Source: Anoplolepis gracilipes
Lineage: Eukaryota > Arthropoda > Insecta > Hymenoptera > Formicidae
Assembly: GCF_047496725.1 (NCBI RefSeq)
Contig: NC_132984.1
Location: 382,501-446,500 of the forward strand
Length of the DNA stretch: 64,000 nt
Reading direction: 5' to 3'
In this document: piece after piece, positions 38,601 to 52,582 of the stretch
Layout of the letters: every line of letters starts with the position of its first letter
Position numbering within the stretch: position 1 is the stretch's first letter
Notes under the pieces: generated by a model
What the model saw: the letters and a program-made list of their open reading frames with translations, nothing else
Databases searched by the model: none
Told to the model about the DNA's origin: nothing
Position numbers and translations under genes: made by a program

Positions 38601-40235
38601 CTGCACCTGCCCGAGAACGGACTAGCGCGCTTCAGTCTTACGCACTTTGCCGTGAAAGGCCGCGTGTTTGCAGACGGACTGTTGGCCACGTCGATCCTGT
38701 TGATGAACTGTACACTGGACGACTTGCGGCGGAGCCGGGAAGGCTCTCTGACGCGAATCATGGAGAGAACCAGCAGCGTGCCGAGCGGCGAGGATCACCT
38801 CGACAAAGAGCATGCTAAGTATAATGCCAGGAGCATGCTGGACGTGACGGTGCGTCAGAGTCCAAACGACACGTTCGCCGACGTGCGGGTATTTTCCTTC
38901 AGCATCATCGTGTCTCTCGACTATCTTATGAAGATCAAGGACTTTTTCGACATAGACATCGCGGGCAAGACCGCCGCCACCTCCCTGCAATCTTCGTCGA
39001 GAGGTGAATCGGTGGTACCGCCAAAGAAAAAACATCCAACACAACAACAACCGGTTACTTCGACACCCAAAATGTTAACCGTGAACCTGCATGTGGAGAA
39101 ACCGGATATCATCTTACTCGAGGACATGGATGATATAAACTCGAACTGTATAATATTGAACACGGAGCTGCTGTTGAAAATGCGCATTATGGGAGAACAC
39201 CAGGTGATCTCGGGCTCCATTAAGGATTTCTCTCTACTCACGGGGATATACAATCCTACGAAGAGAGCCGATTGGATCTATCAGGTATTGGAGATATCCG
39301 TGTAGAATATAAAATACTTATACTTGTAACGATATAAAGTATAACAAAAAGTTTAGAATTCATAAATTCTAAAATATTTTAGTTTTTGTTATGAAATATC
39401 TGTGTCATTGCTCTTAAATAGTGAGTCAATCCAGAAAATCTCTTGAAAGATTTTATTTATCAGGATCTTTTGAATATTAATAAATCAAGATTGTAAAATA
39501 ATCTAATCTAGTATCTGTTACATTTGTTAGTAATATTATACCATTGTATATATAGGTTTTGAAACCATGCAGCATCAGCGTTGCTGGTTCTACACCGGAG
39601 GGCAAAGGGCTTCACTTGGACATCTGTTGTACAGATATACACATGTCTGTTTCGCCAGGTAATTCGTGGATCGTCAAGTCGCTGGTTGATTGAACAATAG
39701 TACAAATACGATATTTTTGCAGGTGTGATCGAAATATTGAGTAAAGTCGTGCATACGGTGACAAAGAAGGAGGAAGAGGATATGGAAGTCGTTAAACCCG
39801 AGCCTAATTACGAAGGATTGTGGATCGTCACGCCCTTTGAGGAGAATGATTACTGGTTTTTAAAGACAGGTTATACAAATTATGCATTAATTATTTTTAT
39901 TATACGTACAAAAATAGTTATTTTCTTCTTCTTCATCATTTTTCTTCTTTTTTTTTTTCTTATTAATTTACTCAAGTGTATTATATTGATTTGTTTTAGA
40001 AGTTGCGATGGAAGCTTTTGAAGAGTTCGTGTATCTAGATGACGAGATTCCGACTGCTTATAAACCCGAATTAGCAATTATTTCGGCTCCAACAATCTTG
40101 TTTACTTTAGAAGCCGGTGTTGGGAACAAAACTCTGCCCATGTTGTTACTTCACGTGGACTTCCAAAGCAACGTCAACGATTGGAGCACGAAAACGGTAA
40201 ATCATTGATCGCGAAAATGATTTTTCTCTTATACA

Positions 40236-40274
<39 letters not shown>

Positions 40275-43200
40275 TGAAAATAATTATACGCATGTATAGA
40301 AATTGAGAAATAACTTATATATAAATTATATATTCTATTATATAAAATAATTATACAAATATTAATATTATTTAAATTATATTAATTATTTTATTGTATA
40401 AAATAATTGTATAAAATATAATTTATAATTTAATTATGCGTACGAAGAAGAAATTGTTTCTACGAGTTTAATCTTTACTTGTTCTCATGGTTTTAGATGG
40501 CCGTAGATTGTACGATGTCTGTAATTATGGCGTACTATAACAGCCGCCTAGCGTTGTGGGAACCGTTGATTGAGCCGATAGAAGGCTGCGATAATGGCAA
40601 ACGCGTCTCCACACCATGGGAATTGAAGACAAAGGTGATTCTAACATTCTTCTCTTTATAATTCCTTTTCTTTTCTTCATAATTTGTTGTGCATTTTTAT
40701 TAAATAATAACACTTCTAAATTTATTAGGTCCAATTTAACGACATACTACTGGACTCGAGAGGTGCTAGCGCGGTTAGTCCCACTTCGGATAGCGAACCT
40801 GAAGAACTACCAAATCAGTCCACCAAGATGTCCATCGACATTACATCTTCCGTAAGTTTTTAATATATATATATATATTAAATATCAATTACATATTAAA
40901 TTACAAATATGCATAACACTCAAGTTATATAGTATTCAAGTTAGATGAGAAATATTTTATAAGAATTGTGTGTATAAATGAAATTTATTGCAATCGACGA
41001 TATTATCAAATTTTGTTCGAAAGAAAACGTATTTATTTCTCTCTACTTTTATCGGCGGCAGGATAATCTGGAGATAACTGTGACGAAAACATGTCTGGAT
41101 GTGCTGAAGCAACTCGGCCAGTCCTTTTCCTCGGCTATAGAAGCCAACGGGAAAGGGCCCACCAGAAAAGTGGCACCGTATGTGCTGAAGAATGAAACCG
41201 GTCTAGCAATGGTACTCGATCTGGAGCATAGTCTCTTCAAGGTTTGTCACAATGAAAGATCTTTTAAATTTCTATTTTTGTTTATTCACTCAACTATCTT
41301 TGATTTTGTGAATTAATATCAGACCTTACCTTAGATATTCGACGATGGATTGAGAATACGGAATCACAATGATTCATATATGGAGGTGATCCTTGAGACT
41401 GGTGCGTCGATTGAGCTGGCGCCGAAAACATCCAAGCTGGACACGCGTCTTCTCGAACAGTTGAAAGCGGAAACTGTGAAGGACAGGGACGACAGTAAAT
41501 TTGCCGTTTCTGTAAGTTAATGATATACAGACGTAATATATACACATGCAGAGCTCACGATTGGATCACAATTCTTTGATCTAAAATTTATTTCGCAAGA
41601 AATAATTATATAATAAATATTGCAATTAATTTTAATTCAAATATCAAGTAAAATAATGTTAAATTTGTTAAAGAAGAGAATATCAATAAAACTATTAATT
41701 TATATAACTAAAAATATTAATAATTTTAAACATAATTATTATTACTATTTAATTAAAAAATTATGAAAATTAATCCTAAAATTAACAGTCTTAAAATAAT
41801 TTAATAATAGAAATAAAAATTATTAAAAAATATCTTAATATTAATGTATAACTATTTAAGTATAAATTAATAATTTAATAAATATAAATTTCAAAAAACA
41901 TATAAAATAAATAATTTTATTATTTTCAATTAATATAAAAACTTTGAACTTGAAGTCAATCGTTTATGCAATTATTTGATGTGATAAAAAGTTTATCATT
42001 TATACTTTTACTTTTAATTCGAAATTTTAATTTACTCTAAAATATTAAAAAATTAACAATTTTAAAACATTAAAAGTTAATTTTTACTAAAAAGAAAAAT
42101 GAAAAAAAACTTTAAGTTGGCCTCAAATTTATTCTTTGATTCCACATGTTTCGAAACGACTTGTATTTTAAATTATTGACTATTTTATTACTATTATACA
42201 AAACCACTGAATATAATGTAATCAAATTTAATAGTTTAAAGGCATCCCAAGCAAATTGTCAATACCTGTTCTGAAAGCGGACAAGAGATTCTTCTCTTTG
42301 AAACATCGCAAAGAGGGCTCCGAGGAATGGGGCATCGTGTCGGACGTCGTTGTGGAAGAGGGTAGCACGATTGTCACTCTTAGAAGCATACTTCAGGTAA
42401 GTGCAGGAAAATCGCGAACAAATTTTATCGATGACAATCAACATTTCTGCAACGTATTTTGTACGCAGGTTCACAATCACTTTGCACAGCCGATAGCGGT
42501 TTATTATATGACGAAGCGCGGAAACGAGGTTGAGTGCGTGGGTACGGTGGCACCTGACCAGAAGCTCAACTTACCTCTCGATGCCGTGTACACTCCGACC
42601 AACATCTATTGGCTCTTCTTCAGTGTTGAAGGGTATATTTGTATTTTAAATCTAAAAATTCTCAACTTTATTTTTGAAAAAAATATCTAAAAAAATCAGA
42701 AGGAAATTTTTTTACAACATTTGAATAAATATTCTCATTATTATTATTATTAAAAATGAAGAGGAGTGCAGTGATATATAAGTCTTTTTTAATGATAACG
42801 CCTAAATCTTCATTATAGATATATGGTATCGGTTGAGCCATTCATCTGGAAGGACCTGCAGAAAACGGTTTCTATGACGAGACTACTGAAATGCGAACCT
42901 CGATCGAAGCAGGATGTCACAGAACCATTTTACATTCAGGTTACAATATTTGTGATAAAATTATTGGTTTATCACCTGAACGATGCAGATAAATTATTAT
43001 TAAATTAATTAATTAAATAATGAGTCACATCGATAAATGTTATTGGTCATAATAATAAGTAACTAAAGTACACAATATATATATTTATATGTGCAGGCTG
43101 TGGGAGAGATCGAACAGGTGTATTTCGAGAATACCACTCGTCACACCATGGCTAGTACCATCTATAATGTGCACCTATATCCATCCGTGTATCTGAAAAA

Positions 43201-45945
43201 TTTTCTGCCTATCGACATCATCATCTGCTTGCCAGGCACCGTTCAGGAGAGTTTGCTCGAGGCCAGCGCTTCCTTGCAGCTGCCTACAATCGATCCTGTC
43301 AAGTCGAGTATAATTATCAAGGTAAAATAGATGGCAAAATTAAATTATTATTCTAAATTCTTATTATAAATTTTGATACAGTCGAGAATGAGTTTTGACA
43401 GAATTATCTTGTCGATTAATGTAATTATAAAATTTGAAAAGATTATTTATTCGAAATAAACGTTTGTTTAGCTACCCAATTACCTGGAAAAGGACTGGTC
43501 ATGCAAAGGCGAGATCGTAGCAAACCCACCCGAGTTCGCGGTCTGGTCATTCGAATCTTTCGATAGCGCGCAGAAGGTGACTCTGGATCTCGGAATGCAT
43601 ACGTCCTATAAACACGGCTCGATCGTCATGGCACTGTACTGTCCCTTTTGGATGCTTAACAAGACCGGCCTGATGTTATCTTACAGAGTACGTTCGCGGC
43701 GATCGCATTCATTGCGCGATAGCTTTTGCCAACTCTGCGAGCAAATTGCAATTCAAATTTTATATTATGTTTATGTCTAAAATTTTGAAAATTTTTTTTC
43801 TGAAATTTTTAATTCTCAATGCAATTTTTCAGAGAGTATACCTCATGTCTCTTCGCCAAAGATCTTGAATCCTTGTGAAATTTTTTTGATCGATATGCAC
43901 TTTCTTGTATCATATATGCTAATGCTTGCTTCCTTTTTTTTGTACCTACCGTCAGTGTTTCGCCATATTAACCAGCATTGCATCTGCCCTATCAGAATCC
44001 TGTATTCAACATGGTCCATTATTTTACAGAAGTCAAGTAAGGGTGGCAAAGAGCACTCGAGTCCGATCAAGGTAGAGATTTCCTATTATCGTGCCGCATT
44101 TTATTGTGCTTTTCGTGTAAAAACAGGGTGTTTATTTCCTGGAAACATCTGGAATTTTCAGAATTTTTTTACCTAGAAAAGTCAAAACTTTCATAGAATT
44201 TTATTTTGGTACTCGGAAAAAATTTTTAAATTTTTTGTTTTAATTCTCACTTTAATAATTTTGTTCTTATATTCCAAGTAATTAAAAATCCGCTGATTAG
44301 CCAAGTGATGAATTATATCTGTTTAAAATATATTCAATGTTTTAGTAAACTACACAGTACACATTCTTTTTATTGTAATATTTAGTGATAAAAAAAATGA
44401 AAATATCGCAAATGAAAAACGTTCTTATCTTATAAAAACCATTTAGTTTTTTTAGTACATCTTGAAATTATCCGTCAAAATTATTCTGAATTCTTCCAAT
44501 CATATAATTGTTAATGATAATACGAACAATATCGACCCTTATTGCCGAAATGACTTATCGAATTGAATTTTATTGTCGGTTTAAACGTCGATACTTATAT
44601 CTCATGTATGAAAATGTACGTGAGAACATCTTTCAGAAATTCGTTTCCACTATGAAACCTCATCAGCAACGGTACAGGAGGAGGAAAACGCGCGCGGTGA
44701 CCCATAGCTTTATTTCAATATTAATATACTGAGCTGTTCTCGTGCTTGTGTTGACGAGACGCGATTGTTACCGTGGGATAACAATCGTCTGATTTAGTCA
44801 ATCTATTACATTGGGACTAACTGTCGCAATTGTGTTAGATTACCATCGTGTTCCTAATGTTAGCCGATGTTCTTAACAACTGCATTTTATCAAACACGTA
44901 AATCGCGCTTCCTTTTATACGTAATTGTTAGCTATATTATCATACATAATTGTGCTTTCACTCATGCTGCTCTGTCTCCTCTGTTTATCTCCTCTATTTT
45001 TACTCGATTTATATTTCACGAATTTCAATTATCATTTCCTAATGGTTCTTTTTTATGTTTTTAGTTTTCTAGATATAAAGCACATCTGACGCGAACAAGA
45101 TTTATTTAACGAACTAATATTATGGAAACGTTTGTTACTTATCCTATTAACTGCATGATTTACAAAATATTATTTCCGATTAAAATGTAAAGATTATTAA
45201 TCTACATTGATTGCTCGTTCCAGACAACGGATGATTATTTGAACGTCCTGTACCACCCGGAGCACTTTAAGGGACCCATTCTATTCTCGTTCCGTTCCAA
45301 AGCTTTCTTCGGCAAAAAGAAAGCCATGATCAGAGTTGAGGATGGAGAGTGGTCCGACAAATTCTCAATCGACGTCGCGGGCAGCGAAGGTGTGGTGGCG
45401 TGCAAATACAACGGAATGACATATCAGGTTCTGATGTTGATGATTTTTGCCTCATTGATTATTTCCTTTTACCTCTTGCAATCAAACTTATTATTAATTT
45501 TATTAATAACAAGAAAATTAAATGAACTGGTTTAGCTTTAGCATCTAATATTTTTTATAATGACGCTTTGGTTTAGTAATTTTTTCTTTTCATATTATAG
45601 GTGCATGATCAATTCTTGGAGCACCTAGTTTTATTTTAACAATTTTAAATATACATTGTAGCAATTTTTTTATTGATACAATTCCTTCATTTATCTTATC
45701 AATTTTATTTATTTAATTTTATTATTTCTTTTTTTTACTAGAGCTTTAGTAGGAAGTTTTAGGAGAGAAATTATTATAACAGACTATAATCCTCTAATAT
45801 TTTATTCTTTGGTTCTTCAAAGAATAGAAATCCAATTTTTTGTCAACACTTATTGTTAGTGTAATAAATTTAAATTTACCTCATTTTCTAAATCTAATAA
45901 ACATGATAATTATGACTTTATTAAATGCCAAAAAATGAATAGAAT

Positions 45946-46007
<62 letters not shown>

Positions 46008-49000
46008 TACGTGCACTAATGTCATTGTGAATAGAAAATATGAAAATAAGGATTAAAAAATATAAATACAGAAATAAAGATAAAAAAATGGTTTTTATTA
46101 CAGATTGGGGTACATAATCAACTGACCTACAACTCATTGACTAAGCAAATCACGTTCACGCCTTACTACATACTTATCAATAATGCAGATTTCCTCATAG
46201 AATGTCAAGAGGGCGATCGTCCGGCAGATCCGATAATCAAGGTACATTATAAGTACTTAATCATTTTATTGTGCAAATGTTTTAACAAAAGATTGCGTAT
46301 TATAATAATGTAAGTTACTGCATTTGTAAAGGTGCCTGCCGACGAATGCGCAGCTTTGTGGCCTCGAGTCGAGCACGAAAACAAAACTTTGAGGGCCAAA
46401 GTCGCGGGTCAACCCGAGAAAACCGCGGCGTTTATTTACACCGACAGCCATACAACTTTACTGAAATTAGATAATAAGGTAATGCAGGATGTCTATTTCT
46501 TGGGAAAATTCTTTCTTTGATAATTTTGTTATTACATTGAAAATAATTTGCTGATTGATCAAATTGTGAATTATATCTGTTTAAAATATATATTTTTCTA
46601 TATATATTGTCTCAGTAAAATATTGCATTATGTAATATAATATATTCTTCAGTGATAAAGAAATGAAAATGTTATACAACTGAAAAATGCTTTTCTTATA
46701 AAAGCCAATCAGTTTTCTTCAGTATTATTTGAAAATATACTATTCAGTATATTTTCAAAAATTAAATTAACTTAAATAGCTCTATTTTTCCCTTGTATGA
46801 GTGAAAAATATTAGAAAACACGTACAATAAAAAACCTGCATCTAAACATTCTCTAATAATTTATTTGAAATTGTGTATAAAAATATATGGAAGATTGGGA
46901 AATTTTTAATTGGAATTATATTTTACAACATTTACACTTTACAACAGACACTTTATTATATTAAGTATTTATATTTTCATATTGTACTTTTGACAAGACT
47001 CTCTTGTTTAACAGTACGGAGGGATCAATGTGGACGTACAAATCAGCGAAGGCGGCGTTTACATCTCCTTGTCGGCATATAGTTCAGGCAACGCACCGGC
47101 TCTGATTATCAATCATACCCCGCATACTATCAATCTCTGGGAGAAGGGCTCGATCAATGTCAGGTAGAAAATGCGCCGAAAAAATCTGTCAATAAAAACA
47201 CGATATATTGTTCTATATATGTATGTATGAATTGATTGCGTATTTTATGCTTTAACAGATCCATCCAATCCTATAACAGGATGTTTTACACCTGGGAAAA
47301 TCCATCAGGTCCTCGAAAACTCGTCTGGGAAGATAACAATGGCAAAGAGATCGAAGATAATCTTCGTAAGGTAAGAGAGAAAAAAATATTTGTAAAAGTA
47401 ATTCGCTAACACACGTCGTCCTTTCCATTTCCTTTTTAGGATAATCTCGGTGCCTTTCAATTGTCAGACGTGGACGAGAAGCTGTTCTACGTGTCATTCC
47501 TAGACGGCATTCAGCGAGTGCTTCTATTTACTACAAATTTGAAGATCGCCGAGGATTGTCAGCTAGCTGGTGATCTCGAAGTGATCGATCAGGAAATCAC
47601 GTTGAACATTCACGGCATCGGGTTCTCTCTCGTAAACAACATCACCAAATCCGAGTTGTTGTACATGTGCATCGCTAGGTGAATATATTGATAATATCAA
47701 GTAGATGTACAATGTTTTGATAAAATAATAATAAAATTTTGGATTTGTAATATCATCACTTAGTTAAATGAGAATCAATATTTTTGTAATTATATTACTT
47801 TAGAAGGTTAATAAAATTTTTTTTACATAATGCAGTTCTGGAATTATATGGGAGACTCGTAAGTCTCTCGGCGGCAGATGGCGAGCCTTAAATGCCAAGG
47901 AAGTCAATGCTATCGAAGAGGGATATCAACGATATATTAAGGAACTACAAATTAGCAAGGATGCAGATTATCGAGTGATGCTGGAGCCAAAGTTAATGGT
48001 AAAATTTGATTTCTGATTCGATATAGGTACATCGATAACTACATTGATATTATATATTATATATAACCGTTGTTCTCATTATTTTCAGGTGGATTATTTG
48101 AACATGGAGATGCTGAAGCCACATCGTAGGTATATGCGACGTACATTTCAGACCGGACTTTGGCTACAGTACCGTACCTCAGCACATCAAGTACAATTGC
48201 ACGCAAAGATCAACAGGCTGCAGATCGACAATCAATTGTCGGAATGCGTCTTCCCGGTTATATTGGCTCCGGTTCCACCGCCAAAAAGCGTAACACAGAG
48301 CACAGGTACCGTCCATTGTTTGCAGAAAGAGATTGTAAGAAATTCTTATAAGATATTCTTATTATCTCTAATATAATCTAATACTATATATGAATACCCG
48401 GGAAAAAAAAGTCTATATAAAATTGGCCATATATGGATTTTGTCGATATCTGAGCATATCTTGCCAAATATAGTTATATATGATAATATGATAATTAAAT
48501 AAAATCACATATGATTTTATTTAATTATCATATAATATCATGTATGACTATACTTGGTAAGACATGATCAGATATTGACAAAATCCATATATAGCCAACT
48601 TTTTTTCTCGGGTATTATATGTATATATATATATAATACATTACATAAAAATGTTACATATATGTGTATATATATATATATATATGTTGTGAAATAATCA
48701 TTGCTAAGGTTTGCCCTACAAAATATATACATTTTTTAAAAATAATTATATATATATATTTCTAAAACACTAACAAAATTTTATTGCCATTTCTGACAAT
48801 TTCCAATATAACATCAATCGATCTTTGTTTATCATTTTACAGTCGAACCTCTTATCCTACGACATTTTTGGTCTGGAATCTTCCCCTTAAACCTCTGATC
48901 CTACGACAAAAATTTGAGAGTGGAGGTATAATTCCCCTTTCGCGATCATAGCATGAGAGGATTTTTTGTCATAGGATAACAGATTTCGCAGCATAAGAAG

Positions 49001-49022
49001 GTCGTAAGATAAGAGGTCCGAC

Positions 49023-49062
<40 letters not shown>

Positions 49063-52000
49063 ATTTATCATATTTATATTTCTATTTGATGATTCTTATG
49101 TAATTCATTTTTAAAACACACACACACATCATATATATATGCATATATACAGGGTGTCCAAAAAAGGTCGGGGCACCGAAATATTTCGAAAAATATAAGT
49201 TTTATCCAAAAATGTTTCAGACAAATTTGTATGGTTTTGAGGGGACCATAAGATAGTACTATTAGTTTGATTTTGAATAGTCGTTTGAAGGTCATATAAA
49301 GGTCACCTTGAATTTTTTAAATGGGACACCCTATATATTTTTTTATATTCTTGTAGCTTACCTCGAGAGCTTTCCAAAACACTATATAATAAAATATATT
49401 TTCATTAAGCATTTTTCGAGTCATGAGGCTTCAAAGTTGCAATATTTTGATAAAAATACCTACAATATTATTACGTTTATTTAATAAAAAAATATAAAAT
49501 ATATAAAAACCGCATCATGCGTAGTAAGCAATGTAAATCTTAAATTGATGTTGATAGAAAACGTCCAATATAGCAGTAGGAACAAAAGAGAGACCCCCTG
49601 CTGTTTTTCTGTTTATATTCTAGAATAGGATTCCAATGGAATGCATTTACCCTTCTATCTCAACTAATCATAAGAAAAAGCAAAAATTTCGATTGTTCTG
49701 TCGTCTTTTCATTATTCTTCCAACTGGCAACTGGCAGACCGTTAGTCTGGTACAGAATGGAGATCAATATAGAGTTCTCTTTAGAGCATCTGTATATTTC
49801 TATATATATATTAATAATTTTGTTTGAATTTACATATTATATTGAACTTATAATTAAAAGTGTGTATACAATTGTGTATTTACAATTTTATCATTGTATA
49901 ATAATATAAAAATACCGTCAAAATGCGAATCTGTTTCAATACCAGAGTTGTGCACTCGTTGAAAGTTTCTTCGGTCTCTCTACAGTGATGAAACCTTTTG
50001 CGGAGCTTAGTATGGTGAAACGGCTGCTGGAGCACAGTACCGTGCAACAGTTTCGATACTTTAAAGTTCTCGTACAAGAGTTTCACATCAAGGTGGACAT
50101 CGTCTTTTTGAATGCGATAATAAACCTCTTCGAGGCGAACGAAGTCAGTGATGCGGAGGAGGTAAGTCTCGTTCCGGATATTGAAATTTATTTATTTGTT
50201 TAGAATCGCGACGATTATAGAGAAAACAATTATCTTGTTTCAGAGTGCTCTGTTCCGTACAGACATGAAGCTGGTCAACGAACCGCTCATGTACCACGTC
50301 AACCTAATCACCACAGCCGAGCAGAAGAACTTTTTTGATCTACTGCACTTCTCGCCGCTTAAGGTTTGTTGCAAATATAAAATGTAAATGCCAAATGTTA
50401 TTTATTGCAACAATGAAATTTCATTTCTTTTTTTTTTATTCGCAGATACACATCAGTTTCTCGATGACTGGCAGTGGAGGTGGACCCTCTGCAATGCCGC
50501 AAGTGCTTAACGTGTTGTTGCAAGGAATCGGTGTGACATTGACGGATATTAATGACATCGTGTTCAAGTAAATTTTCCTCTTATCAAAAATAACTTAGCG
50601 TAATTAAGAATCTTTTTTTTTTTTTTTTTTTTTTAACTTGTTGATCTTAAAGATTTATTGTAATTACTAGAACTTCGTAATAGCTTCATAGCTTTGTATG
50701 CAAATGTTGATATTCTAAATGCTTCTGTTACGCGCAGATTGGCATATTTCGAGAGAAACTATGTGTTTATGACAAACAAGCAGCTCATTTCCGAGGCGAC
50801 CACTCATTACGCAGGCCAGGCGATCAAGCAGGCCTATGTGCTCGTGCTGGGACTTGATGTGATAGGTAATCCGTACGGGCTTGTGGTCGGGACTATGAAG
50901 GGCATCGAGGATTTGTTCTACGAACCCTTTCAAGGGGCCATACAGGGTCCGGGGGAGTTCGCCGAGGGCCTGTTCCTTGGGGTGCGCAGCATGTTGGGCC
51001 ACACAGTCGGTGGAATGGCGGGCGCCGTATCGAAAATTACGGGAGCGATGGGTACGTTTTTTAAAATACCATTCATAAAATTATTATGACTAACAGGAAA
51101 ATCGCACGCATTACTCTTGTACTTTTATTTTTACACATATTGAAATTTTGTGCTACGAGAAGACATTAAATTGTACTTAAGTCTTGTAATATTTTAAATT
51201 GTTTTTTCTGATATATATTTTTTCTTTCTTTTGCAGGCAAAGGTATAGCTGCTCTGACCTTTGACAAGGATTACCAGCGAAAGAGACAAGAACAGCTCAC
51301 GAAGCAACCTGCCAACTTGCAAGAAGGTCTCGCTCGAAGCGGAAAAGGCTTAGTAATGGTAAAGTTGTAAATTAATTAAAATGTATAGATTATTTTACTT
51401 AAAATATAAATTATTATTTTTGTTTGATAGGGCGTAGTTGATGGTGTAACGGGTGTAGTGATGAAACCTATATCAGGAGCGAAGGAGGAAGGAGTGGAGG
51501 GGTTCTTCAAAGGATTCGGAAAGGGTGTCGTTGGACTCGTTACCAGGCCTACTGCTGGCGTTATTGACTTTGCGAGTGGTTCCTTTGGAGCTGTCAGACG
51601 GTACGATTTGTTAACCATGCAAAGAGAATCTTAACAATTTTATCAATGTCGTAAATTAATTGCAAACTGAAATTGTATTAATTGTACGATTAATCTGTAC
51701 AAGATATATTGATTACATTTAAGAGACTACATTTTAAAATCCATTTTAGAGCTACCGAACTAAACGAGGAGGCAAGGAGAGTACGATCGCCTAGATTTCT
51801 GCAACCAGATAGTCTTGTTAGACCTTACATAAAGGAAGAAGCCGAAGGCAACAAGATATTGATGGTAAGAATATTGTTATTCCTCTGCCAGTTTTCAATA
51901 ATCTTTAATAATCAAATTTAAAGATAATTACATGTTCTATTTTTAATGAACCATCCATTGTAGAGATATTTCGTTAATTTATACACATAATTATATATAT

Positions 52001-52582
52001 ACATATGTATTAATTAATTAATTTATTTATATTTATAAGAAATTTTTTTTCCATAGGAGCTGGAGAAAGGAAAATACGCACATACGGACGTTTATGTCTA
52101 TCATATATTTATTAACAAAGACGTGCTGTTGCTCACCGACAAAAGATTATCATACCTTGAACATAGTGATCTGTTTGGTGGTTGGCGGGTTGGTATCGAT
52201 TAATTATCACATCTCATTGATTTAAAAAATCGCGATATACGAGTATTCGATTGTTATAGGTTGACTGGACTTATACCTGGAACGAGTTCGGCGAATCACC
52301 AAAAATCGTGGAGAGAGGTGTGCAGATCTTTCTTAAAGACGCCAGCAAGAAAAAGAAACTTGGCGGTCTTTTTGGTAACGCGGATCAGTCAAAGATACTT
52401 TTAATAGCGGATCATAATATTAAACAGGTACGCATGTTGCCCACTAAAGTATTCTTCTATCAATTACCAAGTCATATTTTATTTGTCTTCTTTGTCCGAT
52501 ATTTTATCACTTTGCAACTTTATCTTTCCCGCAGTTGTTGTGCAGTAAAATACAGGAGCAAGTCAACCAATATGGAGTATAA
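32659..52582 (+). CDS. Vps13: Vps13 bridge-like lipid transfer protein (VPS13A/C type)
   Basis: Rod-shaped protein that moves bulk lipid between organelles at contact sites. Coding exons: 32659-32758, 32843-32929, 33046-33243, 33412-33866, 33994-34517, 34646-35114, 35288-35653, 35947-36422, 36530-37235, 37313-37639, 37878-38270, 38433-39284, 39556-39658, 39723-39869, 40000-40196, 40497-40634, 40729-40851, 41062-41241, 41335-41511, 42235-42396, 42469-42632, 42819-42939, 43097-43321, 43472-43687, 44030-44071, 45224-45427, 46104-46241, 46332-46478, 47015-47163, 47259-47370, 47440-47678, 47836-47998, 48089-48305, 49986-50161, 50244-50363, 50446-50567, 50738-51051, 51237-51358, 51431-51600, 51750-51864, 52057-52188, 52260-52427, 52535-52582. 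All phases close to 3267 aa (fly and human homologues are 3.2-3.7 kb of codons). N-terminal chorein: MVFESVIAELLNKVIGEYIE to about residue 115. Adaptor-binding/SHR region near 2300-2400 (DKFSIDVAGSEG). ATG2-like C-terminal helices near 2950 (DVIGNPYGLVVG). PH-like end. I saw no canonical EFFDA-type FFAT motif. Confidence 0.97.
42397..42468 (+). other. Vps13: 72-nt stop-free intron in Vps13
   Basis: Starts GTAAGTGCAGG and ends TTTTGTACGCAG. It is a multiple of three with no in-frame stop, so retention would insert 24 residues between LRSILQ and VHNHFAQP without breaking the frame. Homologues run directly through this point, supporting removal as the normal state. Confidence 0.7.
44126..44500 (+). 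repeat. Interspersed repeat, copy A (Vps13 intron)
   Basis: Begins ACAGGGTGTTTATTTCCTGG. It shares ordered blocks with 46482-46830, including GAATTATATCTGTTTAAAAT, GTGATAAA..AATGAAAAT and CTTATAAAA. Both copies have the same orientation. The ends are approximate and no ORF is present. Confidence 0.6.
45950..46004 (+). repeat. (GA)n microsatellite
   Basis: About 27 GA units in a Vps13 intron, 100 bp before the exon at 46104. Confidence 0.98.
46482..46830 (+). repeat. Interspersed repeat, copy B (Vps13 intron)
   Basis: Begins GCAGGATGTCTATTTCTTGG immediately after a splice donor (46479) and shares block order with the copy at 44126. The two are diverged, so this is an old family; its ends are approximate. 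Confidence 0.6.
48394..48615. mobile_element. Short palindromic (foldback) MITE
   Basis: Ends ATACCCGGGAAAAAAAAG and its complement CTTTTTTTCTCGGGTAT-like right end. Arms of about 105 bp pair across nearly the whole element, around a centre close to 48505. It carries no coding capacity and is a different family from the 12722 element. Confidence 0.85.
48840..49024. mobile_element. pogo/Tc1-like MITE with TA target duplication
   Basis: Left end CAGTCGAACCTCTTATCCTA; right end, complemented, CAGTCGGACCTCTTATCTTA. It is flanked by TA at 48838-48839 and 49025-49026. The CAGT(C) termini with TA duplication fit the pogo/Tigger branch of the Tc1-mariner superfamily. At 185 bp there is no transposase. 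Confidence 0.85.
49029..49060 (+). repeat. (TG)n microsatellite
   Basis: About 16 TG units starting five bases after the pogo-like MITE ends. Confidence 0.95.
49151..49332. mobile_element. AGGGTGTCC-ended short element
   Basis: Left end AGGGTGTCCAAAAAAGG and right end GGGACACCCT form short inverted termini, inside TATATAC/ATATATT flanks. At about 182 bp it is non-coding. Related starts (ACAGGGTGT) recur at 44126 and 54281. Confidence 0.7.

Noticed and set aside
49636..49827. 63-codon ORF in a Vps13 intron
   Set aside because: Intronic, with no acceptor or donor that fits the phase; the protein is continuous across 48305 to 49986 without it.
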